The notes under the pieces are model-generated. The model ran no database searches. It had not been told where the DNA came from and saw nothing but the letters and a program-made list of their open reading frames with translations. A program made the translations under genes and the position numbers. A stretch of 64,000 nucleotides of DNA. Origin: Kitasatospora sp. MAA19 (lineage in GTDB: Bacteria > Actinomycetota > Actinomycetes > Streptomycetales > Streptomycetaceae). Numbering within the stretch: position 1 is the first letter of the stretch; every line of letters starts with the position of its first letter. The stretch is from contig NZ_JARXYZ010000020.1 of NCBI RefSeq assembly GCF_029894125.1, positions 78,759 to 142,758 of the forward strand, given 5' to 3'. Of the stretch, positions 1-8,469 are shown piece by piece.

Positions 1-1
1 C

Positions 2-226
2 CGACTGCACACCGGCCTGCTGCTCGAAGCCCGCGCCGAACCGGACTGGGACCGCCCCGACCCCACCCTCGACCCGCTGCTGCTCGGCTCCGCCGTGGCG
101 TCCTGGCTCGCCGACGGCGGCGACCCGACCTGCCTCCCCGGGCACGGCCTCACCATCCGCACCGGCGACCACCACACCCGGGTCTCCTTCAGCACCGGGC
201 CTCAGGGCCTGCCCGGCGGACCCTAG
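2..226 (+). CDS. C-terminal fragment of an unidentified protein (cut by window edge)
   Basis: An open frame enters from the left edge and stops at TAG, giving the last 74 residues of a protein whose start lies outside the window. The codon pattern (G/C at almost every third position) fits a real actinobacterial gene. The fragment is acidic, with a Trp-rich stretch followed by a short predicted beta-strand tail. I do not recognise a family and see no motif. It is convergent with the NB-ARC gene that ends 8 bp further right. Confidence 0.55.
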   Translation, partial: RLHTGLLLEARAEPDWDRPDPTLDPLLLGSAVASWLADGGDPTCLPGHGLTIRTGDHHTRVSFSTGPQGLPGGP

Positions 227-234
227 GACAGGCC

Positions 235-2241
235 CTAGCCCCGCAGCTGTCGCAGCCGCTCGCGGGTGTGCTCCGCCAGCTCCGCGTCCTCCAGCTCCTC
301 GGCGAGGGCGACCAGCAGGGTGTACGCCTGCGCCGCCTTCGCGTACTCGCGCTGACCGGACGCCAGCCGGGCGCACTCCTCGGCTTGGGCGACGGCAAGG
401 TCAAGCCGTCCCAGAGCCCGGTAGGCCCGGGCACGGACCAAGGGCAGCTTCACCAGCATGGCGGTGTCCCGCTCGGGCTCCTCGGCTCGTGCCGTGGCCT
501 CGTCCAGGACGGCCAGCGCCTGCTCCGGGCGGTCGTCGGCGATCAGCGCCTGCGCCAGGTTGTAGCTCTGCACGATCTCGCCGTGCCGGTCGCCCCGGTT
601 GGCCTCGCGGGCCAGTGCGAACCGCTCCGCCGCCCGGGCCGACCGGCCGTCGGCCAGGCAGAGCAGGCCGTCCGTCTCGTACAGCACGCCCACGACGCGC
701 TGGTCGGTCACCAGCGGCACCAGTTCGGAGGCGACCTCCAGCTGCTCGGCGGCGAGCGCGTACTCCTTGCGCTCGAAGTGGGCGCGGGCCAGTTGGTTGC
801 GCATCCGGACCACGGCGTCCGGCCGGTTGTCCCACTGGGCCGACGTCACGCCGAGCCGGTGCGTGGCGATCAAGTCCTGGTAGTGCTTGCGGCCGTGGTA
901 CAGCGGCCACAACGACTCACAGAGCCGCCACACCTCGCCGTGCCACTTCTGCTTGGCCGCCGCCTCCACCGCCGCGCGCAGGTTGGCCCGTTCGGCCTGC
1001 AGCCACTCCAGTGCCTCCGGGTACGAGGCGAAGCCGGGCAGCCCCTCGCCGCTCGGGTCCTGCAACCGCAGCCTCGCCCCCATCGCACGGTCCGCCAGCG
1101 ACGCCCGGCCCCGGAAGTACGCCACGACGCGGGCGAGGAGCTCGACCCGGCCGGGCAGCTCGCGGGTGCGGTCATAGGCGTGCAGCCGCACCACGTCATG
1201 GGCCCGGAAGCGATCGTCGAGGCCGTCGTCCACCACCTCGTCCAGCAGGTGCACGGCGCGCAGCTCGGTCAGCGCCGCCCCGGCCTGTTCGACGCCCGCC
1301 GCGCGCGCCAGTTCGGCGGACACGAAGGGGCCGGGGTGCACGCCGATGAGGTGGTAGAGCGCCCGGCCCTGCGGCGACAACCGCTCGTAGACCAGGTCGT
1401 AGGTCGGGCCGAGGTCGCTCTCCTCGTCGTGCAGCACGGCCACCCTGCCCTCGCGGTCGTGCAGTTCGGCCACCACCCGACCGAGCGGCAGGTTGTCGCG
1501 GTCCAGCAGCTGGCTGCCGACCGCGTTCAGCGCCAGCGGCAACCCGCCGCACAGCTCGACCAGCGCCGCCAGCTCCCCGTCGGTGCCCCGCTCGGAGCCC
1601 AGCCAGGCCCGCACCAGATCGGCGCCGGCCGTCGCGCTCAGCGGCCCGAGCTGCCGCACCTCGGCGCCGACCGTCCGCAGCGCGGGCAGCCGCCGCCGGC
1701 TCGCGACCACCACCAGCCCGCAGGACGGGAGCAGCGCCCGGACCTCGGCGGCGTGCTCGACGTTGTCCAGGAAGAACAGGCACCGGCGCTCGGCGGTGAC
1801 CGTCCGGAACGTCGTGAACCGCTCCGTCTCCACCGCCGGGGGCTCCGTGCCGAGGGCGCGCAGGAAGCCGGCCAGCAGCGCGGGGAGGTCCACCCCACCC
1901 TGGTGGCGGTACGCCTGGAGGTCCGCGTAGAGGTCCCCGTCGGGGAAGCGCGCCCGGTGCTCCTCGGTGAACTTGGCGATCAGTTCGGTCTTCCCGACCC
2001 CACCGAGGCCGGTGAACACCACGATCCCCAGTCCGCCCGTCTCGACTCGGCCCAAGGCCGCGCTCAGCGCGGCGAACTCCGGCTCACGGTTGACGAACGG
2101 GCCGTACGGCGACCGGACCTGATGAGGCCTCGGCGGCGGCTCGGGACGGGGGTGGATGTGCACCGACCCGATGTTCTCGGCCTGCACCACATGGCCGCCC
2201 ACCGTCCCTGACACGGTGTTGGCCACCCGGTGATGCTCCAT
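235..2241 (-). CDS. NB-ARC/TPR NLR-like STAND ATPase with RHIM/BASS-like N terminus
   Basis: This 668-aa protein is a STAND-type signalling ATPase. Residues 8-30 form a Gly/Val/Gln-rich segment (core GGHVVQAENIGSVHI) resembling RHIM/BASS amyloid signalling motifs. The NB-ARC core follows, with a P-loop GLGGVGKTE near residues 79-87, a Walker B-like LFFLDNVE near 155 and a GLPLAL motif near 235. The C-terminal half is helical and Ala/Leu/Glu-rich, as in TPR repeats. There is no SARP or LuxR DNA-binding domain, so despite AfsR-like ATPase similarity it is unlikely to bind DNA itself. Family knowledge suggests ligand-triggered oligomerisation that recruits an effector, but no matching effector is visible in this window. 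It starts at ATG and is transcribed alone, opposite to the fragment on its left. Confidence 0.85.
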   Translation of the reverse strand: MEHHRVANTVSGTVGGHVVQAENIGSVHIHPRPEPPPRPHQVRSPYGPFVNREPEFAALSAALGRVETGGLGIVVFTGLGGVGKTELIAKFTEEHRARFPDGDLYADLQAYRHQGGVDLPALLAGFLRALGTEPPAVETERFTTFRTVTAERRCLFFLDNVEHAAEVRALLPSCGLVVVASRRRLPALRTVGAEVRQLGPLSATAGADLVRAWLGSERGTDGELAALVELCGGLPLALNAVGSQLLDRDNLPLGRVVAELHDREGRVAVLHDEESDLGPTYDLVYERLSPQGRALYHLIGVHPGPFVSAELARAAGVEQAGAALTELRAVHLLDEVVDDGLDDRFRAHDVVRLHAYDRTRELPGRVELLARVVAYFRGRASLADRAMGARLRLQDPSGEGLPGFASYPEALEWLQAERANLRAAVEAAAKQKWHGEVWRLCESLWPLYHGRKHYQDLIATHRLGVTSAQWDNRPDAVVRMRNQLARAHFERKEYALAAEQLEVASELVPLVTDQRVVGVLYETDGLLCLADGRSARAAERFALAREANRGDRHGEIVQSYNLAQALIADDRPEQALAVLDEATARAEEPERDTAMLVKLPLVRARAYRALGRLDLAVAQAEECARLASGQREYAKAAQAYTLLVALAEELEDAELAEHTRERLRQLRG

Positions 2242-2313
2242 CTTGCCTGCTCCCTCCGGCCGGTCGGCCCCAGCCTACGGGCTGGGCGCCGGGCCGGAGG
2301 GCGGATCAGGGCC

Positions 2314-3123
2314 TCAGGCCGCCTGGCAGCGCGGGCACCAGAAGAGGTTGCGCGCGGCGTGCTGCTCGGTGCGGACGTCGGTGCCGCAGACCAGGCAGGG
2401 CATCGCGGCGCGGCGGTAGACGTAGACCTCGCCGCCGTGGTCGTCGACCCGCGGCGGGCGGCCCATCGCCTCGGGGGTGTGCTCGGGGCGTACGGTGTCG
2501 ATCCGGCCCGCGCCGACGCCCTCGTGCATCAGGGCGACCAGGTCGGCCCAGATCGCGTCCCACTCGCCCCGGGTGAGGTCGCGACCGGCCCGGTGCGGGT
2601 TGATCCCGTGTCGGAACAGCACCTCGGCCCGGTAGACGTTGCCCACCCCGGCCAGCACCTTCTGGTCCATGAGCAGCGCGGCGACGGTCGTCCGGCTCCC
2701 CGATATCCGCCGCCAGGCGGCCTCCGGATCGGCGTCGGCGCGCAACGGGTCGGGCCCGAGGCGGGCGGCGACGGCGGCCTTCTCGGCGCCGGTCACCAGC
2801 GCGCAGGTGTTCGGGCCGCGCAGGTCGGCGTAGCCGTCGTCGTTGGCCAGCCGCAGCCGGACCAGACCGACCGGCTCGGGCGCGGGACCGGCGCCGAAGG
2901 TGAAGCCGCCGTAGAGGCCGAGGTGGACGTGCACCCAGGCGCCCTCCTCGAAGCCGAGGAACAGGTGCTTGCCGGTGGCCTCGGCTCCGGTGAACAGCTG
3001 CCCGTCGATCGCCTTGGCCTCGTCGGCGAACCGGCCCTGCGGGCTGGACACCTCGACCGGGCGGCCGCCGAAGGCCTTCCGGTTCTCGGCGGCGAGGCGG
3101 TGGATGATGTGGCCTTCCGGCAC
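2314..3123 (-). CDS. Fpg/Nei family DNA glycosylase (endonuclease VIII-like)
   Basis: A 269-aa bifunctional DNA glycosylase/AP lyase of the Fpg/Nei family, which removes oxidised bases in base-excision repair. After initiator removal the N terminus is Pro-Glu-Gly-His, where the Pro is the catalytic nucleophile and the Glu the general acid. This fixes the start at a GTG. The middle holds the H2TH region (DQKVLAGVGNVYRAEVLFRH). The C terminus has a zinc finger with two Cys-x2-Cys pairs (CLVC and CPRC). The PEGH start and overall length fit the actinobacterial Nei subgroup better than MutM. The frame stays open far upstream, but that region overlaps the next gene and is a high-GC shadow. Confidence 0.9.
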   Translation of the reverse strand: MPEGHIIHRLAAENRKAFGGRPVEVSSPQGRFADEAKAIDGQLFTGAEATGKHLFLGFEEGAWVHVHLGLYGGFTFGAGPAPEPVGLVRLRLANDDGYADLRGPNTCALVTGAEKAAVAARLGPDPLRADADPEAAWRRISGSRTTVAALLMDQKVLAGVGNVYRAEVLFRHGINPHRAGRDLTRGEWDAIWADLVALMHEGVGAGRIDTVRPEHTPEAMGRPPRVDDHGGEVYVYRRAAMPCLVCGTDVRTEQHAARNLFWCPRCQAA

Positions 3124-3206
3124 GGGCGTCAGCTCCCCCGGGGTGGTTCGACAGGACGGGTCCAAGGACTCGTCCATCATCGCAGCCGGGACCGACACAC
3201 CCCGGG

Positions 3207-4088
3207 TCAGCGGACCGGCATGCCCATCAGCCGGGCCAGGATGACGCGGTCCAGCTCGGCGGCGGTGCCGGCGACGTCCAGGTGGGAGTTGTCGATGATC
3301 GGCAGCCCGGAGTTGTACCAGCCGGCCATCCGGCCGTGGATCCGCGCCACCTCCTCGTCGCCGAGCCGCCGGGTGCCGCCGCGCCGGGCGTTGCGGCGCA
3401 GCACGGAGTCCAGGCTGGGCAGCAGCACGACCGGGATCATGCCGGGGCCGATGTGCCGCTTCCAGCCGCCGAGGCCGATCGCCGGGCGGTCCGGGAAGAC
3501 CGCGTCGTCGATGATGCAGGAGATGCCGTTGGCGAGGTAGTTGCGGCAGGCGAAGCCGCAGGTGCGGCGGGCCAGCCGGTACTGCGCCTCGGAGGCGTTG
3601 TTCCAGCCGGACTGCGGGTTGGCGAAGCCGGACTGCACCCACTCGCGGACGTCGTCCAGGCTGATGTGCGCGGTCGGGGTGGGCCGGCGCTCGGCCCAGT
3701 ACCGGGCGACGGTGGTCTTGCCGGCTCCGGCAGGTCCGATCAGCAGGACGGCGATCGGCCCGGAGGGCGCGTGCCGCTGGGGCGGGTGAGTGGGGAGCTG
3801 GACGGGCATGCCGGAGGGCAGCACGAAGTGCCCGGTGGCCCCGGCGGGGACGGGCGCGCTCGGCGCGGGGGCCGGAGGGACGGGCGCGGGCGGAGCGGGC
3901 ACGGGCGGAGCGGGCACCGGTGCTGTCGGCACAGGGGCCGGAGCGACCGGAGCGGACGCCGGCGGCACCGGCGGCGGACCGACCGCCCTCGACGACTGCG
4001 CCCCTGACGACCGGCTCCCCGACGGCTGCGGCCCCGGCGGAGCGACGGGACGCGGCGGGACCTGCCCACCCCCGGCGTACTGCGTCAC
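3207..4088 (-). CDS. P-loop ATP-binding kinase-like protein with Pro/Ala-rich N terminus
   Basis: A 293-aa protein in two parts. The first ~110 residues are low complexity (Pro, Ala, Val, Ser) and probably disordered. The rest is a P-loop NTPase of the small-kinase type, with Walker A GPAGAGKTT, a DDVREW segment and a downstream SCIIDDAVFPDRP that looks like Walker B. The layout resembles zeta-toxin/AAA_33-like kinases, but the substrate is unknown. The GTG start is chosen because GGGAGG sits 5 bases upstream. Longer starts have no comparable site. It follows the aro operon after a strong hairpin, so it is probably a separate transcript. Confidence 0.75.
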   Translation of the reverse strand: MTQYAGGGQVPPRPVAPPGPQPSGSRSSGAQSSRAVGPPPVPPASAPVAPAPVPTAPVPAPPVPAPPAPVPPAPAPSAPVPAGATGHFVLPSGMPVQLPTHPPQRHAPSGPIAVLLIGPAGAGKTTVARYWAERRPTPTAHISLDDVREWVQSGFANPQSGWNNASEAQYRLARRTCGFACRNYLANGISCIIDDAVFPDRPAIGLGGWKRHIGPGMIPVVLLPSLDSVLRRNARRGGTRRLGDEEVARIHGRMAGWYNSGLPIIDNSHLDVAGTAAELDRVILARLMGMPVR

Positions 4089-4126
4089 GGTCACCTCCCG
4101 ACACCTCTCAGCGGGGACACTACACG

Positions 4127-4163
4127 GCGGCCCGGCGGCGGGCACAGTCCGCCGCCGGGCCGC
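4127..4163 (-). terminator. Hairpin terminator after aroQ
   Basis: A perfect 15-bp GC-rich inverted repeat with a 7-base loop lies 10 bp beyond the aroQ stop codon on the minus strand. There is no clear U-tract, which is usual for Streptomyces terminators. It separates the aro operon from the P-loop gene. Confidence 0.65.
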
Positions 4164-4173
4164 TGACCAGGCG

Positions 4174-4614
4174 TCAGCGCGTGGTGAGCTGTTCGGCCAG
4201 GGCGCGCAGGGCCAGCTCGTACGAGCCGAGCCCGAACCCGGCGATGGTGCCGGAGGCCACCGCGGCGATCACCGAGGTGTGCCGGAAGGTCTCCCGCGCG
4301 TACGGGTTGGAGATGTGCACCTCGATCAGCGGCGCGGTGCGCTGCGCGGCGGCGTCCCGCATGGCGTACGAGTAGTGCGTGAACGCGCCCGGGTTGATCA
4401 CCACGGGCACCTTGCCGTCGGCCGCCTCGTGCAGCCACTCCACCATCTGCTGCTCGGAGTTGGTCTCGTGGACCTCGACCTCGAAGCCGAACTCCTGGCC
4501 GAGCGCGGTGCAGCGCTCGACCAGCCCGGCGTAGGACGTGGCGCCGTAGACGTCCGGCTCGCGGCTGCCGAGCCGCCCGAGGTTGGGGCCGTTGAGCACC
4601 ATCACCCGGGTCAC
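4174..4614 (-). CDS. aroQ: 3-dehydroquinate dehydratase, type II
   Basis: A 146-aa type II dehydroquinase that converts 3-dehydroquinate to 3-dehydroshikimate, the third shikimate-pathway step, in the cytoplasm. Conserved features are NGPNLGRLG near the N terminus, the REPDVYG segment containing the catalytic Tyr (about residue 23), NPGAFTH with substrate-contact residues, and EVHISNP with the active-site His. Length is normal for the dodecameric family. The GTG start overlaps the aroB stop as GTGA, so the two genes are probably translationally coupled. It is the last gene of aroC-aroK-aroB-aroQ. Confidence 0.95.
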   Translation of the reverse strand: MTRVMVLNGPNLGRLGSREPDVYGATSYAGLVERCTALGQEFGFEVEVHETNSEQQMVEWLHEAADGKVPVVINPGAFTHYSYAMRDAAAQRTAPLIEVHISNPYARETFRHTSVIAAVASGTIAGFGLGSYELALRALAEQLTTR

Positions 4615-5702
4615 GCCGAGACCTCCGCGTAGGCGGCGACCAGCAGGGACGGGTCGGGGCCCTCCAGGACGGAGGTCTTGCCGAGGCCGTCCAGGACGAT
4701 GAAGCGGATCAGGTCGCCGCGCGACTTCTTGTCGATCTTCATGGCGTCCAGCAGCTTCGGCCAGGCGTCCGCCTGGTACCGCAGCGGCAGGCCGACGGAG
4801 GCCAGCACGGCGCGGTGCCGGTCGGCCGTCTCGTCGTCCAACCGGCCGGCCAGGCGGCCGAGTTCGGCGGCGAAGACCATGCCGATGGAGATCGCGGCGC
4901 CGTGCCGCCACTTGTAGCGCTCGTTGCGCTCGATGGCGTGGCCGAGGGTGTGGCCGTAGTTGAGGATCTCGCGTCGGCCGGATTCCTTGAGGTCCCCGGA
5001 GACCACGTCGGCCTTGACCTGGATGGCGCGGCGGATCAGCTCGACGGTGTGCGGGCCGTCCGGGGTCTTGGCGCCCTCCGGGTCGGCCTCGATCAGGTCG
5101 AGGATGGCCGGGTCGGCGATGAAGCCGCACTTGATGACCTCGGCGAGGCCGGAGACGTAGTCGTGCTTGGGCACGGTCGCCAGGGTGTCGAGGTCGGCCA
5201 GCACGCCCACCGGCGGGTGGAAGGCGCCGACCATGTTCTTGCCCTCGGCGATGTTGATGCCGGTCTTGCCGCCGACGGCCGCGTCGACCATGCCGAGCAG
5301 CGTGGTGGGCATGGAGATCCAGCGCACGCCGCGCAGCCAGGTGGCGGCCACGAAGCCGGCCAGGTCGGTGGTGGCGCCGCCACCCAGGCCGACGACGACG
5401 TCGCTGCGGGTGAAACCGGTCTGCCCGAGCACCGACCAGCAGTACGCGGCGACCTCGGCGCTCTTGGCGTCCTCGGCGTTGGGCACCTGGAGGGCGATCG
5501 CCTCGTAGCCCTCGCCGAGCAGGTCCTCGCGGATGGCGTCGGCGGTGGCGGCCAGCGCCTCGGGGTGGATGATCGCGACCCGCTTGGCGCGAGTGCCGAT
5601 GAGCGGCGCCAGCTCGCCGAGCAGCTGGTGCCCGATCAGCACGTCGTACGGGTCGTGGCCGGCGCTGCCGCCGACGTGAATCCTGACGATGGGGTCAGTC
5701 AT
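4611..5702 (-). CDS. aroB: 3-dehydroquinate synthase
   Basis: A 363-aa NAD- and metal-dependent dehydroquinate synthase that cyclises DAHP to 3-dehydroquinate. The nucleotide-binding GGGATTDLAGF lies near residue 105, AEVIKCG near 187 and the metal-binding GHTLGHAIE near 250. Length is typical. The ATG start lies inside the end of aroK (8-base overlap) and the stop overlaps the aroQ start by 4 bases, so the gene sits in a tightly coupled operon. Confidence 0.96.
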   Translation of the reverse strand: MTDPIVRIHVGGSAGHDPYDVLIGHQLLGELAPLIGTRAKRVAIIHPEALAATADAIREDLLGEGYEAIALQVPNAEDAKSAEVAAYCWSVLGQTGFTRSDVVVGLGGGATTDLAGFVAATWLRGVRWISMPTTLLGMVDAAVGGKTGINIAEGKNMVGAFHPPVGVLADLDTLATVPKHDYVSGLAEVIKCGFIADPAILDLIEADPEGAKTPDGPHTVELIRRAIQVKADVVSGDLKESGRREILNYGHTLGHAIERNERYKWRHGAAISIGMVFAAELGRLAGRLDDETADRHRAVLASVGLPLRYQADAWPKLLDAMKIDKKSRGDLIRFIVLDGLGKTSVLEGPDPSLLVAAYAEVSA

Positions 5703-6216
5703 GGGGGGTCTTCAGCTCCAGTGCTTCCAGTACGGCGTCCGCGACCTGCTCCGGGGTGCGGCCGGCGGTGTCGACGACGGCGGTGGCCACCTCCAGGTAG
5801 AGGGGGCGGCGGGCCTCCATCAGCTCGCGCCAGCGGGCCCGCGGGTTGACGGCCAGCAGCGGGCGCGGGGCGTCCAGGCCGACCCGCTTGACCGCGTCCG
5901 CCAGCGGGACCTCCAGGAAGACCACCGGCAGCTCGCGCAGCAGCGCGCGGGTGGCCTCGGCCATCACCGCGCCGCCGCCGAGCGCCAGGACGCCGCCGTG
6001 CTCCGTGGCGCCCGCGCGCACGGCCCGGACCTCCAGCTCGCGGAAGTGCGGCTCGCCCTCGTCGATGAAGATCTCCGGGATGGGCTTGCCGGCCAGCGCC
6101 TCGATGTCGGCGTCGGTGTCCCGGAAGGCGACGCCCAGGCGCTCGGCCAGGGCCCGCCCGACGGTGGACTTGCCACTGCCGGGCGGACCGACCAGCACAA
6201 CGACCGGAATAGTCAT
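5695..6216 (-). CDS. aroK: Shikimate kinase
   Basis: A 173-aa shikimate kinase that phosphorylates shikimate at the 3-hydroxyl using ATP. The P-loop GPPGSGKST is at about residues 10-18. The DTDADIE segment at about 34-40 carries the magnesium/shikimate-binding Asp. FRELE and a GGGAV motif further on complete the shikimate pocket. The start overlaps the aroC stop as ATGA and the stop overlaps aroB. Confidence 0.95.
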   Translation of the reverse strand: MTIPVVVLVGPPGSGKSTVGRALAERLGVAFRDTDADIEALAGKPIPEIFIDEGEPHFRELEVRAVRAGATEHGGVLALGGGAVMAEATRALLRELPVVFLEVPLADAVKRVGLDAPRPLLAVNPRARWRELMEARRPLYLEVATAVVDTAGRTPEQVADAVLEALELKTPHD

Positions 6217-7397
6217 CGGATGATCAGGTTGTCGAGGTAGTTCTGCACGTTGCGGCGGGTCTCGGAGACGTGGTCACCGCCGAACTTCTCGTTCACCGCG
6301 TCGGCCAGCACCAGCGCGACCATCGCCTCCGCGACGATCCCCGCGGCCGGCACGGCGCAGACGTCCGAGCGCTGGTGGTGCGCCTTGGCCGGCTCGCCGG
6401 TGCGCACGTCCAGGGTCTGCAGCGCCCGCGGCACGGTGGCGATCGGCTTCATCGCCGCACGCACCCGCAGCACCTCGCCGGTGGACAGCCCGCCCTCGGT
6501 GCCGCCGGAGCGGCCGGAGGTGCGCTTGACGCCCTCGGGGGTCGGGACGATCTCGTCGTGCGCCTTGGAGCCGGGCACCCGGGCCAGCTCGAAGCCGTCG
6601 CCGACCTCGACGCCCTTGATCGCCTGGATGCCCATCAGCGCGGCGGCCAGCCGGGCGTCCAGTCGGCGGTCCCAGTGCACGTGCGAGCCGAGGCCCACCG
6701 GCACGCCGTACGCCAGCACCTCGACCACACCGCCGAGGGTGTCGCCGTCCTTGTGGGCCTGGTCGATCTCGGCGACCATCGCCTTCGAGGCGTCGGCGTC
6801 CAGGCAGCGGACCGGGTCGGCGTCCAGCTTCGCCTCGTCCGAGGGCAGCGGCAGCACGCCGGCCGGGGCTTTGGCGGCGGCCAGCTCGACCACGTGGCTG
6901 ACGATCTCGATCCCGCAGGTCTCCTTCAGGTACGCACGGGCGACGGCGCCGAGCGCGACCCGGGCGGCCGTCTCGCGGGCGCTGGCGCGCTCCAGGATCG
7001 GGCGGGCCTCGTCGATCGAGTACTTCTGCATGCCGGCCAGGTCGGCGTGGCCGGGGCGGGGGCGGGTGAGCGCCTCGTTGCGGGCCAGGCCGGCCAGCAC
7101 CTCGGGGTCGACCGGGTCGGCCGACATGACCTGCTCCCACTTCGGCCACTCGGTGTTGCCGACCATGACCGCGACCGGGCTGCCCATGGTCTCGCCGTGC
7201 CGAACACCGCCGAGGAAGGTCACCTCGTCCTGCTCGAACTTCATCCGTGCGCCGCGACCGTAACCGAGCCGGCGGCGCGCCAGCGCGTCGGCCACCACCG
7301 CGGTGGTGACCGGTACACCGGCGGGCAGGCCTTCCAGCGTCGCGACGAGTGCGGGGCCGTGCGACTCCCCCGCCGTCAGCCAGCGCAACGTACCCAA
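6213..7397 (-). CDS. aroC: Chorismate synthase
   Basis: A 394-aa FMN-dependent chorismate synthase, the last shikimate-pathway enzyme, converting EPSP to chorismate. The N-terminal LRWLTAGESHGPAL, the central RPRPGHADL and the later ARETAARVALGAVA and RTSGRSGGTEGG segments are family signatures. The open frame extends 26 codons further upstream, but a TTG with AAGGAG five bases before it gives the family's usual N terminus, so that start is used. It is the first gene of aroC-aroK-aroB-aroQ. Confidence 0.95.
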   Translation of the reverse strand: MGTLRWLTAGESHGPALVATLEGLPAGVPVTTAVVADALARRRLGYGRGARMKFEQDEVTFLGGVRHGETMGSPVAVMVGNTEWPKWEQVMSADPVDPEVLAGLARNEALTRPRPGHADLAGMQKYSIDEARPILERASARETAARVALGAVARAYLKETCGIEIVSHVVELAAAKAPAGVLPLPSDEAKLDADPVRCLDADASKAMVAEIDQAHKDGDTLGGVVEVLAYGVPVGLGSHVHWDRRLDARLAAALMGIQAIKGVEVGDGFELARVPGSKAHDEIVPTPEGVKRTSGRSGGTEGGLSTGEVLRVRAAMKPIATVPRALQTLDVRTGEPAKAHHQRSDVCAVPAAGIVAEAMVALVLADAVNEKFGGDHVSETRRNVQNYLDNLIIR

Positions 7398-7520
7398 CGG
7401 AGCTCCTTCATCAGCGGACCGGCCACGGCACCGCCGGGGCCCGCCCGGACGTGCCTTGTGACTGAATCCTTTCATGCCCCGGCGGCACCCGGGAGCGGAG
7501 TCCGCGTGACGGACGGCTAC

Positions 7521-7590
7521 CGGCCACCCGGCGGGACGGTGGTCGGCGCGATTCCGGCCACCCGGCGCGGCGGTGGTCGGCGAGATCCGG
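7521..7590. repeat. Imperfect 34-bp direct repeat (2 copies) between aroC and aroE
   Basis: Two adjacent GC-rich copies with a 34-bp period share the cores GGCCACCCGGCG and GGTGGTCGGCG. They lie in the ~200-bp gap between the aroE stop and the aroC start, both on the minus strand. No open frame of its own is convincing here. The gap probably holds the aroC-operon promoter, but I cannot assign boxes. Confidence 0.45.
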
Positions 7591-7604
7591 TCACCGGCGC
7601 GGCC

Positions 7605-8435
7605 TCAGCGCCCGGCGAGGGCCTGCTCGCCCGCCTCGCGCATCGCCGCCAGCGGCCCCGGCGCCCGCCCGGTGAAGGCCTCGCTCTGCAGCACCGCCTG
7701 GTGCACCAGCAGGTCCAGCCCGCCCAGGACGGTCGCCCCGCGCTCCGCGCACGCGGCGGCCAGCGCCGTCGGCCACGGGTGGTAGAGCACGTCGAACAGC
7801 GCCCCCGGCACGGCGGGCACCGCCTCGGCGAAGGCGTCGGTCGCGCCGACGGGCGTGGTGGAGACGGTCAGCGGCTGCGCCAGCGCCTCGGCCCCGCGTT
7901 CCCAGTCGGCGGTGCGGACGACGACGCCCAGCCGCTCGCCCAGCTCGGCCATCTCCCGGGCCCGCTCCGCGCTGCGCACGTAGACGGTCACCTCACCGGT
8001 GCAGACCTGGGCGAGCGCCGCCAGCGCCGAGGAGGCGGTGGCCCCGGCGCCCAGCACGGCCGCGCCCGGCACCTCGGTGATGCCGCGCTCGCGCAGCGCG
8101 TTCACCAGCCCGGGGACGTCGGTGTTGTCCCCGGTGCGCCGCCCGTCGGCGGTGAACACCACGGTGTTGACCGCGTCCACCGAGCGGGCCGTCGCGCTCA
8201 CCTCGTCCAGCAGCGGGATGATCGCCCGCTTCAGCGGCATGGTCAGCGACAGCCCCGCCCACTCGGCCTCGTCCAGCCCGGCGAGGAAGCCGGGCAGACC
8301 GGCCTCGTCCACCTCGAAGCGGTCGTAGCGCCAGCCGTCCAGCCGGAGCGCCGCGAAGGCGGCCCGGTGCAGGTCCGGCGAGAGCGAGTGGGCGATCGGC
8401 GAGCCGAGAACGGCCGCCCGGTGCTTGCTGGTCAA
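7605..8435 (-). CDS. aroE: Shikimate dehydrogenase
   Basis: A 276-aa NADP-dependent shikimate dehydrogenase that reduces 3-dehydroshikimate to shikimate. The substrate-binding SPIAHSLSP lies near the N terminus. SLTMPLKRAI carries the catalytic Lys, followed by DAVNTVV and GDNTDVPG with the paired Asp. The Rossmann glycine loop is GAGATASSAL. The TTG start is preferred because GGGAGAAG lies just upstream and the next residues match the family start. It lies 34 bp after mltG on the same strand, an order often seen in actinobacteria. Confidence 0.93.
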   Translation of the reverse strand: MTSKHRAAVLGSPIAHSLSPDLHRAAFAALRLDGWRYDRFEVDEAGLPGFLAGLDEAEWAGLSLTMPLKRAIIPLLDEVSATARSVDAVNTVVFTADGRRTGDNTDVPGLVNALRERGITEVPGAAVLGAGATASSALAALAQVCTGEVTVYVRSAERAREMAELGERLGVVVRTADWERGAEALAQPLTVSTTPVGATDAFAEAVPAVPGALFDVLYHPWPTALAAACAERGATVLGGLDLLVHQAVLQSEAFTGRAPGPLAAMREAGEQALAGR

Positions 8436-8469
8436 CGCTGCTTCTCCCTGAACGACTCGCCCGAGCAGG

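Noticed and set aside
7398..7475. Longer chorismate synthase starting upstream
   Set aside because: The added residues are Arg/Gly-rich and unlike the family. TTG with AAGGAG gives the expected N terminus.
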